Position numbers and translations under genes: made by a program
In this document: piece by piece, positions 5,987 to 12,249 of the stretch
How positions within the stretch are numbered: the stretch's first letter is position 1
Layout of the letters: each line of letters opens with the position of its first letter
Assembly (NCBI GenBank): GCA_035288225.1
Contig: DATEAT010000107.1
Location: 1 to 13,080 of the forward strand
Length of the DNA stretch: 13,080 bases
Reading direction: 5' to 3'
Source: RBG-16-64-43 sp035288225
GTDB taxonomy: Bacteria > Chloroflexota > Anaerolineae > Anaerolineales > RBG-16-64-43
Notes under the pieces: model-generated
Told to the model about the DNA's origin: nothing
The model's database searches: none
What the model saw: only the letters and a program-made list of their open reading frames with translations

Positions 5987-6232
5987 ATGAAACGAGTCGC
6001 GCTGCACCTCGTCAAGGACAATCTTTCCCGTTATCTCCGTCAGGCGGAAAGCGAGGAGATCCTCATCACCCGCCACGGCAAGCCCGCGGGTGTGCTACTG
6101 GGTTTTTCGTCAGAAGAGGATTGGTTCGACTACCGGCTGGAGAACGATCCGCGTTTCCTTGAGCGCGTCAGGGCCGCCCGAACCAGCCTGGTTGCAGGCC
6201 AGGGCACGAAACTCGAAGACTTATCGGGCTGA
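5987..6232 (+). CDS. Phd/YefM-family antitoxin, orphan
   Basis: An 81-residue protein starting at ATG 5987, with a G-rich ribosome binding site just upstream (GGGGGAG at 5978-5984). The N-terminal half has the Phd fold signature: V-K-D-N-L-S-R-Y-L-R-Q-A at 9-20, then E-I-L-I-T-R-H-G-K-P-A-G-V-L-L-G-F at 24-40. Phd proteins bind operator DNA as dimers through this part and cover a toxin with the C-terminal tail. The tail here (E-N-D-P-R-F-L-E-R-V, ending K-L-E-D-L) is complete. Toxins of the PIN, Doc or RelE type usually follow immediately. Here the next 100 nt have no open frame of that kind and the next gene is on the opposite strand. It is therefore an orphan antitoxin, either a relic or one acting on a toxin elsewhere. 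Confidence 0.82.
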   Translation: MKRVALHLVKDNLSRYLRQAESEEILITRHGKPAGVLLGFSSEEDWFDYRLENDPRFLERVRAARTSLVAGQGTKLEDLSG

Positions 6233-6332
6233 AGAGAAGTTCATCCCCTCCCGGTCGACTGCCCTCGAGGCCCCGAGCTTGAAAGGCGGATCACGCCCTG
6301 CAACAACCTGCACGCAGCCGATTGGCCCTTGG

Positions 6333-7934
6333 TCAGAACCCGCGCCAGGTCCAGCGTCCACCGACCATCGTCGCCCGCGGAGCGATGGTCCGCAGCGCCT
6401 CGGCCGGCATCGCAAACGGATCCTCATCTAAGACGACCAGATCCGCCCAGCGCCCTGCCGCGAGAACCCCGCACTCATTCTCCACCCCGGCCGCATAGGC
6501 CGGACCCAGCGTGAACGCGTGCAACGCCTCGGCCAGCGTCAGACGCTGCTCGGGATACCAGCCGTCCGCCCCGGGCTCCCCATCCGCGCCGCGGCGCGTC
6601 ACGGCAGCATGCAACCCCTCGAACGGATTGGGCGGCTCGACCGGCGCATCCGACCCAAAAGCCAGGCGCGCCCCCGCGGCGAGCTGGCTGCGCCAGGCAT
6701 AGGCGCGTGCGCAGCGCGGCCCCCAGTAACGCTCCGCCATCCGACGGTCGGAGGGCGCGTGGCTCGGCTGCATCGAGGCCACGAGATCCAGTTGTGCCGG
6801 CCGCGGCAGGTCCTCTTCGAGCGCAAGCTGCACGTGTTCGATGCGGTGGCGGCGTGCCTCGCGCGGTATGTGGTGCTCAGCCTCCACCGCGCGCAGCGCG
6901 TCGAAGGCCATGAGCACCTCGTGCAGCGCGCGGTCGCCAATCGCGTGGACGGCGAGCGGCCACCCCCCCAGGCTGGCCCGGCGGCCGCGCTCGATGAGCG
7001 TTTCGCGATCGGTCAGCATGAGGCCTCGGTTGCCGGGTTCGCCCTCGTAGGGCTCGGCCATCGCCGCCGTGCGCGGACCGAGCGCGCCATCGGCATAGAA
7101 CTTGAGGTGGCCCAGGCGCAGCCACGCGTCGCCCAGGCCCGAGCGGAGACCCAGCCCGAGCCACCGCTCAAGTTCGCTGCCCGGCAGGTTCTTCACGACG
7201 CGCAGGCGCAGTTCGCCGCGCGCGTGCAAGGTCTGCAGCGCCTCCCACGTGCGCGGCGAAGAAAAATCATGGACTGCGGTCAGCCCCAGCCGCGCGAGAT
7301 CCTGCTGGGTGTGCACCAGCGCCTCCGCCAGCGCCTCCCCGGCCAGCTCGGGCTGCACGCGGGTCACCCACTCAATCGCTTTCTCAAACAGCAGACCGTC
7401 GGGCGTGCCGTCCGGGGAACGGCCGATGCGTCCGCCGGGCGGGTCGGGCGTGTTGGCGGTGATACCCGCCGCCTCGAGCGCGCGGGTGTTGACCCAGGCG
7501 GCGTGTCCGGACTTGGCTGTGAGCCCCACCGCGTGCTGCGGCGCGGCCTCATCCAGCTCGGCGCGCGTGCCGTAGACCCCGCCCCATGCATTGTGGTTCC
7601 AGCCGCTGCCGACGATCCATTCGCCGGGCGGCGTCACGCGCGCCCGCGCGCGCACGCGGGCCAGACATTCCGCGCGCGTGGCGGTTTCGGCCGCCACCCC
7701 GCTCAGGCTGCGCGCGTACCAATCCAAGTGCAGATGCGCATCCACCAGGCCGGGCAAAACCGTCCGCCCCTCGAGCCCCAGGCGCACCGTGTGCGGGCCA
7801 ACCCGAGAGAGCATGTCACTCTCGGCGCCGACGGCCGCGATCCTTTCGCCGCGCACGATCAGGGCCGAGGCGCGCGGGCAGCGGCCATCCTGGGTGAGGA
7901 TGTGTCCGTCGAAGAGAATCGTTTCCGCAGGCAT
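6333..7934 (-). CDS. Amidohydrolase family protein (YtcJ / N-substituted formamide deformylase-like)
   Basis: A metal-dependent hydrolase of 533 residues from ATG 7934; GTG 7952 would add six. Neither start has a clear ribosome binding site, and the ATG places the usual I-L-F-D-G-H-I-L-T-Q-D-G near the N-terminus. Metal-site motifs are in order: H67-L-H69 in the sequence P-G-L-V-D-A-H-L-H-L, a candidate carbamylated Lys278 in L-K-F-Y-A-D-G-A-L-G, His330 in A-V-H-A-I-G-D-R, His367 in R-I-E-H-V-Q-L and Asp429 in F-G-S-D-A-P-V-E. The C-terminal beta domain (G-R-W-A-D-L-V-V-L-D-E-D-P-F) is typical. The family cleaves amide or cyclic amide bonds; the real substrate cannot be told. It is probably cytoplasmic, as I see no signal peptide. 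It is last in the block after parB, starting 31 nt beyond that stop, and is likely co-transcribed. Confidence 0.88.
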   Translation of the reverse strand: MPAETILFDGHILTQDGRCPRASALIVRGERIAAVGAESDMLSRVGPHTVRLGLEGRTVLPGLVDAHLHLDWYARSLSGVAAETATRAECLARVRARARVTPPGEWIVGSGWNHNAWGGVYGTRAELDEAAPQHAVGLTAKSGHAAWVNTRALEAAGITANTPDPPGGRIGRSPDGTPDGLLFEKAIEWVTRVQPELAGEALAEALVHTQQDLARLGLTAVHDFSSPRTWEALQTLHARGELRLRVVKNLPGSELERWLGLGLRSGLGDAWLRLGHLKFYADGALGPRTAAMAEPYEGEPGNRGLMLTDRETLIERGRRASLGGWPLAVHAIGDRALHEVLMAFDALRAVEAEHHIPREARRHRIEHVQLALEEDLPRPAQLDLVASMQPSHAPSDRRMAERYWGPRCARAYAWRSQLAAGARLAFGSDAPVEPPNPFEGLHAAVTRRGADGEPGADGWYPEQRLTLAEALHAFTLGPAYAAGVENECGVLAAGRWADLVVLDEDPFAMPAEALRTIAPRATMVGGRWTWRGF

Positions 7935-7965
7935 GGCGTCGCGGGGCGACACGGGGCGGGCGGCC

Positions 7966-8817
7966 TCAGCCGGCTTTCAGCAGGTGATCGGCCAGGGCGT
8001 CTAACTCCTCATCGGAATAGAAATGGAAGATGAGCGTGCCGCCGCGCTTGGCCCGGCGCAGGTCGATGCGTGTGCCGAAGGCTTCCTGCAGCTTGCGCTG
8101 CAACGCGCGCAGGTCGGGCGGTAGCTTGACCGGGGCCGGCTTGGTTGTTCGTTTGCCGAGCAACCGCCGCACCAAGTCCTCGGTTTGGCGCACGTTGAGC
8201 GCCTTGCGGATGACCGTGTCGGCGGCGGCCGACTGGGCATGGTAAGTCGGCAGCGCGAGCAGGGCGCGCGCATGGCCCTCGGAGAGCTGCCCGGAGGCCA
8301 GCGCGCGACGCACGGCCTCGGGCAGACGCAGCAGGCGCAGCGTGTTGGTCACCGCCACGCGGCTCTTGCTCACGCGTTTGGAAATCTCCTCATGCGAGAG
8401 GCCGAACTCGTCGTTGAGCTGGCGAAAGGCTTCGGCCGTCTCCAGCGGCGAGAGATCGGCGCGCTGCACATTCTCGATGAGCGCCAGCAGCAGGCGTTCT
8501 TGCTCGCTGGCCGCGCGCACCACGACGGGAACTCTCTCCAGGCCGGCCCGGCGCGCCGCCTCCAGCCGGCGTTCGCCGGCGATCAGGGTGAACTCGCCCG
8601 GCACCGTGCCGGTCGTCACCACCAGCGGTTGGAGCACGCCGTGCTCCTTGATCGACGCCGCCAGCTCGTCCAGTTCGATCTCGGCCATACCGCTGCGCGG
8701 CTGGCGCGGGTTGCGGCGGATGAGGGCCACCGCCACCTCGTGCGTCCCCTCCGGCTGTTCCTCCACCGGCAACAGCGCATCCAGCCCTCGGCCAAGACCG
8801 TGTTTCTTAGGAGGCAT
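7966..8817 (-). CDS. parB: ParB-family chromosome partition protein
   Basis: A 283-residue CTP-dependent DNA clamp that loads at parS sites and works with ParA in chromosome segregation. Start ATG 8817 gives the canonical opening K-K-H-G-L-G-R-G-L-D-A-L-L. The open frame extends further upstream, but that part is only antisense-like sequence inside parA. Family motifs: R-R-N-P-R-Q-P-R at 34-41, L-A-A-S-I-K-E-H-G-V-L-Q-P-L at 52-65 and the CTP-binding G-E-R-R-L-E-A-A at 81-88. The helix-turn-helix (L-S-H-E-E-I-S-K-R-V, then S-R-V-A-V-T-N-T-L-R-L-L) follows, and the C-terminal dimerisation region ends Y-S-D-E-E-L-D-A-L. The start overlaps the parA end by 11 nt, a coupled arrangement. Chromosomal rather than plasmid type is inferred from the flanking housekeeping genes. 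Confidence 0.94.
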   Translation of the reverse strand: MPPKKHGLGRGLDALLPVEEQPEGTHEVAVALIRRNPRQPRSGMAEIELDELAASIKEHGVLQPLVVTTGTVPGEFTLIAGERRLEAARRAGLERVPVVVRAASEQERLLLALIENVQRADLSPLETAEAFRQLNDEFGLSHEEISKRVSKSRVAVTNTLRLLRLPEAVRRALASGQLSEGHARALLALPTYHAQSAAADTVIRKALNVRQTEDLVRRLLGKRTTKPAPVKLPPDLRALQRKLQEAFGTRIDLRRAKRGGTLIFHFYSDEELDALADHLLKAG

Positions 8818-9637
8818 GGTCCACCGTCCCTGTAGGATGAAGAGCGGCAGCGGATGGCGCAGGCAGCGGCACCCCGTCTCCCCGCAGGATTTCTTCGGCC
8901 AGCGCGCGATAGGCCAAGCCGCCCGGCGAAGAGGGAGCGTAGGTAGAAATCGGCACGCCGTGGGAGGGCGCTTCGGCCAGGCGCACGCTGCGCGGGATGA
9001 TGCTCGCAAACACGCGCCCGGGAAAGTGCGAACGAACTTCGGCCACCACCTGGGCGGCGAGATTCGCCCGCCCGTCGAACATGGTCATCACCAGGCCGCG
9101 TACGGCCAGCCCGGGGTGGTAGGCTGAACGCACCCGGGCGATAGTTAGCGTGAGCTGGCTCAAACCCTCCAGCGCCAGATACTCACATTGCACCGGGATG
9201 ATCACGCCGCTGGCTGCAGCGACCAACGCGTTGAGGGTCAGGAGACCCAGCGAGGGCGGCGAATCGATCAAGAGGTAGTCGAAGGCGGGGGCCAGTTCTT
9301 CGAGGGCCTGACGCAAGCGCATCTCGCGCCCGATCTCGCCCACCAGCTCGAGTTCGGCGCCGGTGAGATTCGGCGAGGCAGGCATCAGGCTGAGGCCCAG
9401 GCGCTCGTTCTGCAGGAGCACCGCGCTTGGGCGCAGGTCGCCGGTGAGCACCTCGTACGTGCCGCGTTCTACAGTGCGCTTGTCAATACCCAGGCAGGAC
9501 GTGGCATTGGCCTGCGGGTCGAGGTCCACCAGCGCCACCCGCTGGCCGAGGGCGGCGAAGTACGCCGCCAGGCTGATGGCGGTGGTGGTCTTGCCCACCC
9601 CGCCCTTCTGATTGACGAAGGCGTAGATGCGGGTCAC
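8807..9637 (-). CDS. parA: ParA-family ATPase, chromosome partitioning
   Basis: A 276-residue deviant-Walker ATPase that forms ATP-dependent dimers on the nucleoid and moves ParB-parS complexes. Start GTG 9637 gives M-T-R-I-Y-A-F-V-N-Q-K-G-G-V-G-K-T-T. Signature Lys11 and P-loop Lys16 are present, with the A' box V-D-L-D-P-Q-A-N at 37-44 and Walker B Y-L-L-I-D-S-P-P-S at 121-129 (Asp125). Segments around P-V-Q-C-E-Y-L-A-L-E-G and I-P-R-S-V-R-L-A-E-A-P-S-H-G are standard for Soj-type ParA. The C-terminal tail is slightly longer than usual and Pro/Ala-rich. The start overlaps the kinase stop as GTGA (9634-9637) and the end runs into parB, so kinase, parA and parB look like one operon. Confidence 0.95.
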   Translation of the reverse strand: MTRIYAFVNQKGGVGKTTTAISLAAYFAALGQRVALVDLDPQANATSCLGIDKRTVERGTYEVLTGDLRPSAVLLQNERLGLSLMPASPNLTGAELELVGEIGREMRLRQALEELAPAFDYLLIDSPPSLGLLTLNALVAAASGVIIPVQCEYLALEGLSQLTLTIARVRSAYHPGLAVRGLVMTMFDGRANLAAQVVAEVRSHFPGRVFASIIPRSVRLAEAPSHGVPISTYAPSSPGGLAYRALAEEILRGDGVPLPAPSAAALHPTGTVDHAS

Positions 9638-10488
9638 GGCCGTTCCACGACCGGTCGGCTGCGTGCGATATCTTCGCGCGAGGGGATACCGGCCAGACCC
9701 TCGCGCGCAACGGACGCCGAGGCCAAGAGGGTTGCGGCGCGCGCCGCCTCCCACGGGTCGCGCGTCTCCCCCAGACGCGCGAAGAAGCTCGCGGCAAATA
9801 CGTCGCCGGCACCCGTCGGATCGCGCACTTCCACCCACGGCGCAGGGAAGTTGCGCACGTGCCCGTTCCAGTACACGCGCGCGCCGTGCGCGTTCTCGGT
9901 CACCGCAGTGATCGGGCAGCGCTCGACCAGCAAGGCAATGATCCGTTCATCGCCCTGCACATCATCCACCGAGAAGACACACGCCGAGGCAGCGCCCAGG
10001 GCCGCCAGGAGTTGTGGCTCGGGCTCACGCCGCCGCACCCGGCCGGCCCCATCCCAGGCGCGCATCCAGCCCTGGGGCGTCACGCCGACGAACGACTGCG
10101 GGAAGAGGTTAATGAGCCCCAGGTCCACTTCATCCGCAACCGGCGCGAGGTGAACGATTCGCGCTGTGCGCCACTCGAGCGGCACGGCGGCCGGGGTGAG
10201 GCGCTCGGCGACATGATGGATGATCTGTTCACGGGTTGTGCCCTGGTAGAGGTTCTCGAAGGTTGTCGTGTGCGCAGCCGGAAGGCGGAAGAGCCGCAGT
10301 CCCAAGAGATCGCCGAGGTCCTGCCCGGCAGCGCAGGAGGTGACCGCGCCGACCCTGAGCCCCCAGGCCGCGGCGGTGAGCCCCGCGTAAGTGACCGTCC
10401 CGCCCAGGCGCTCGCCTGCGGGCACGAGATCCCGCGTGACGTGGCCGATGAGCAGGTAATCGGGTGGGCGCGAGGCCAACAAGGACAC
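9634..10488 (-). CDS. PfkB-family carbohydrate/nucleoside kinase
   Basis: A 284-residue ribokinase-like sugar or nucleoside kinase starting at GTG 10488. The N-terminal strand D-Y-L-L-I-G-H-V-T-R-D and the G-G-T-V-T-Y-A-G-L-T-A-A segment at 29-40 (substrate pocket) match the family. The C-terminal signature D-P-T-G-A-G-D-V-F-A-A-S-F at 223-235 supplies the anion hole and catalytic base Asp229. The middle is compact and has R-R-R-E-P-E-P near 152-158. Substrate cannot be named; PfkB members act on ribose, fructose, inositol, adenosine and others. It is the first gene of the leftward block, overlaps parA by 4 nt and is driven by a -10 element only 6 nt upstream, so its mRNA is probably leaderless. 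Co-transcription of a PfkB kinase with parAB is uncommon in model bacteria. Confidence 0.87.
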   Translation of the reverse strand: MSLLASRPPDYLLIGHVTRDLVPAGERLGGTVTYAGLTAAAWGLRVGAVTSCAAGQDLGDLLGLRLFRLPAAHTTTFENLYQGTTREQIIHHVAERLTPAAVPLEWRTARIVHLAPVADEVDLGLINLFPQSFVGVTPQGWMRAWDGAGRVRRREPEPQLLAALGAASACVFSVDDVQGDERIIALLVERCPITAVTENAHGARVYWNGHVRNFPAPWVEVRDPTGAGDVFAASFFARLGETRDPWEAARAATLLASASVAREGLAGIPSREDIARSRPVVERP

Positions 10489-10494
10489 GCAAAG

Positions 10495-10500
10495 ATTATA
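10495..10500 (-). promoter_or_regulatory. -10 element of the leftward kinase-parA-parB operon
   Basis: On the minus strand this is a perfect TATAAT. Only CTTTGC separates it from the GTG start at 10488, so transcription should start at or within a base or two of the start codon, giving a leaderless mRNA. No good -35 lies 16-18 bp upstream. Confidence 0.6.
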
Positions 10501-10503
10501 CCT

Positions 10504-10518
10504 GAGGCATCCCGCCTC
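10504..10518. promoter_or_regulatory. Dyad between divergent -10 boxes, possible operator
   Basis: GAGGC and GCCTC are separated by ATCCC, forming a 5-bp dyad midway between the two divergent TATAAT boxes. The boxes themselves extend into an outer repeat (GATTATA and TATAATC). A shared regulator could sit here, but the arms are short. Confidence 0.35.
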
Positions 10519-10525
10519 GTCCCGT

Positions 10526-10531
10526 TATAAT
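10526..10531 (+). promoter_or_regulatory. -10 element of the fpg promoter
   Basis: A perfect TATAAT on the plus strand, 21 nt before the fpg ATG at 10553, predicting a 5' leader of about 15 nt. The -35 region about 17 bp upstream matches the consensus poorly and overlaps the dyad at 10504-10518. Confidence 0.6.
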
Positions 10532-10552
10532 CACGGCTCGTCGCGAGAGATC

Positions 10553-11386
10553 ATGCCCGAACTTCCCGAAGTTGAAACGATCGCCGAGAGTCTGCGCCGT
10601 GCCGGCGAGGTCGGCCTGCCGCTTGTGGGGCAGACCCTGGTGGGGGCCACGCTGCGCTGGCCGCGCCACATCGCTCAGCCGACCGCGCTCGAGTTCGCCG
10701 AGCTCGTGCGCGGGCAGACGGTGCGGGCCATCGGCCGGCGCGGCAAGTTCCTGGTGCTCGATCTCGATCGCCACACACTGCTGATTCACCTGCGCATGAG
10801 CGGCGACCTGCGCATGGCGGCCTCGGCCGCACCGCTGGAGAAGCACGACCTGACTCTCCTCCACACCGCCGCCGGCCACGACCTGCGTTTCAACGATCCG
10901 CGCCGCTTCGGCCGGGTCTGGCTGGTGGAAGATGCGCTCACGGTGCTGGCGGATCTCGGTCCGGAACCGCTGGACCCTGCCTTCGATGCCGCGGCGCTGG
11001 GTGCTCGCCTCGCGCGCCACCGCCGCCGGCTGAAACCGTTGCTGCTCGACCAGACCTTCCTGGCCGGCATCGGCAACATCTACGCCGACGAGGCCTTGCA
11101 TCGCGCCGGGTTGCACCCGCTGCGTGCCAGCCATCGCCTCAGCCCGCAGGAAACCCGGCGGCTCTGGCGCGCCGTGCGTGCCGCACTGCGCAGCGGGCTG
11201 CGCCATCACGGCGCAAGCATCGACTGGGTCTATCGCGGGGGAAATTTCCAGGACCATTTCCGGGTCTACGCCCGAACCGGCGAGCCGTGCCCGGTCTGTG
11301 GCACACCCATCCGGCGCATCCTGGTTGGCCAGCGTTCAACCCACTTCTGCCCGGTCTGCCAGCCTCTGCGTTCACCGCGCCGGTAG
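10553..11386 (+). CDS. mutM: Formamidopyrimidine-DNA glycosylase (Fpg/MutM)
   Basis: A 277-residue bifunctional base-excision repair enzyme that removes 8-oxoguanine and ring-opened purines and nicks the abasic site. The mature N-terminus M-P-E-L-P-E-V-E-T gives catalytic Pro2 and Glu3 plus Glu6. Lys65 in R-R-G-K-F is the conserved phosphate-contacting lysine (Lys57 in E. coli). L-I-H-L-R-M-S-G-D-L-R near 76-86 carries the void-filling methionine. N-D-P-R-R-F-G is near 114-120, and the helix-two-turn-helix G-I-G-N-I-Y-A-D-E-A-L follows. The C-terminal zinc finger is complete: Cys246, Cys249, Cys266 and Cys269 with G-Q-R-S-T-H-F between. Length and all catalytic residues are normal. Nei-type endonuclease VIII is unlikely because Pro-Glu-Leu-Pro-Glu and the Lys signature are of Fpg type. 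It is transcribed divergently from the kinase-parAB operon and apparently alone. Confidence 0.96.
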   Translation: MPELPEVETIAESLRRAGEVGLPLVGQTLVGATLRWPRHIAQPTALEFAELVRGQTVRAIGRRGKFLVLDLDRHTLLIHLRMSGDLRMAASAAPLEKHDLTLLHTAAGHDLRFNDPRRFGRVWLVEDALTVLADLGPEPLDPAFDAAALGARLARHRRRLKPLLLDQTFLAGIGNIYADEALHRAGLHPLRASHRLSPQETRRLWRAVRAALRSGLRHHGASIDWVYRGGNFQDHFRVYARTGEPCPVCGTPIRRILVGQRSTHFCPVCQPLRSPRR

Positions 11387-11601
11387 GCCGCACCCGGCCC
11401 GCCCGCCGTTGGCGGCGCTCGGCCATTCCCGCCCCTATCCGCGGGCCGCCGGACCACACCCCAGCCATATCCGGTGCACCTCAAGCGCAAGAAAGGCGGC
11501 GTCCTCCGGAGGTGAAAACAGGGTGAAAATGGCGTGACAGGCAACATGAGAATCCTAGGAGAATCAGCCGCGTTCCAGTAGACTTCATGGTGAGGTGCGG
11601 A
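11387..11601. other. Spacer between mutM and the Tad-like genes
   Basis: About 215 bp without a gene. A 5-bp stem CCGCC/GGCGG with a GTT loop (11403-11415) lies just after mutM but has no T-tract. Further on are the palindrome CCTCCGGAGG (11503-11512), a phased direct repeat (11511-11529), and GTGACA (11534-11539) with TAGGAG 16 nt later as a weak promoter candidate for the tad genes. Confidence 0.45.
11511..11529 (+). repeat. Direct repeat GGTGAAAA, 11-bp period
   Basis: GGTGAAAA occurs at 11511-11518 and again at 11522-11529, with a period of 11 bp, about one helical turn. Both copies would face the same side of the DNA, just upstream of the weak promoter candidate for the TadE-like gene. 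An activator site is possible; this rests only on spacing and position. Confidence 0.4.
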
Positions 11602-12249
11602 ATGTCGCCCATCCTACGCGCCCGAACTGCTCGCACATCCCGTCACGCCCGCGCGCAGAGCCTGGTTGAAACGGCTCTGCTTTTGCCCGTCCTCCTGCTG
11701 CTGCTCTCCGGGCTGATCGAGTTCGGGTTTCTCCTCAATCGCTACCTGATCCTGCTCGACGCGGTGCGCAATGCGGCGCGCTTCTCCTCCGACAGCCTGT
11801 ATTCGGCCGCCTTCCCCGACACCGGCTGCGACGTGGGCGCGACATCCTACCCGCACTTCACCGATTTCTTCGGCCAGACGGCCTGCCTGGTCGTGCGCGA
11901 GCTGGGCAACGAACAGCCCAGCATCCAGCTCGACATGGCGCGCGATGACGTGATCGTCTCTGCCTTCTCGGTCGAAGCCGGCGTCGGCGTGGGCCGTCAC
12001 CCGGCGGCCTTCGGCGAGAACGGTTTCTCGTACTTCGGTAACCTCGTCTCCGACACCACCTCGGCGGATGTTGCTGCGCAGCTCGATGCGGGCACACCCT
12101 CCACCGGGCTGCTCCTGGTCGAGGTCTGGTACAACTACGACCAGGTGCTGGCCCTGCCGTGGATCACGGCCTTCTTGTCCGACCCGGTACTTCTCCACCT
12201 GCATACCGTGATGCCGCTCACTTCTGCGGAGCCAACCTCAACCCCATGA
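11602..12249 (+). CDS. TadE-like pilus assembly / pseudopilin-type membrane protein
   Basis: A 215-residue single-pass membrane protein of the TadE type. Start ATG 11602 is chosen because GAGGT at 11592-11596 lies 5 nt before it; the ATG at 11587 lacks such a site. After a basic N-terminus comes A-Q-S-L-V-E-T-A-L-L-L-P-V-L-L and a transmembrane helix (about residues 19-42) ending in E-F-G-F-L-L-N. This is the TadE hallmark, with the conserved glutamate where prepilin-like processing occurs in related pseudopilins. D-A-V-R-N-A-A-R-F follows, as usual. The C-terminal extracellular part is about 165 residues with no named domain and two cysteines. TadE proteins belong to the tight-adherence (Flp pilus) machinery. 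The stop overlaps the next start (ATGA at 12246-12249), so both are co-translated. Confidence 0.8.
   Translation: MSPILRARTARTSRHARAQSLVETALLLPVLLLLLSGLIEFGFLLNRYLILLDAVRNAARFSSDSLYSAAFPDTGCDVGATSYPHFTDFFGQTACLVVRELGNEQPSIQLDMARDDVIVSAFSVEAGVGVGRHPAAFGENGFSYFGNLVSDTTSADVAAQLDAGTPSTGLLLVEVWYNYDQVLALPWITAFLSDPVLLHLHTVMPLTSAEPTSTP

Noticed and set aside
6519..8033. Long plus-strand open frame of 504 codons
   Set aside because: It lies wholly antisense to the amidohydrolase and the end of parB. Its composition is His/Arg/Ala/Gly-rich with no family motif. The opposite strand has clear catalytic motifs, so this is a shadow frame of GC-rich coding DNA.
9645..9652. GTTCCACG as a possible parS half-site near parA
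   Set aside because: The usual parS is a palindrome with two half-sites around CACGTG. Only one half is present, so it is not a convincing ParB site.
8185..10153. Several plus-strand open frames of 216-321 codons opposite parB, parA and the kinase
   Set aside because: They mirror the minus-strand genes, which carry unmistakable ParA, ParB and PfkB motifs. No independent ribosome binding sites or domains are seen.
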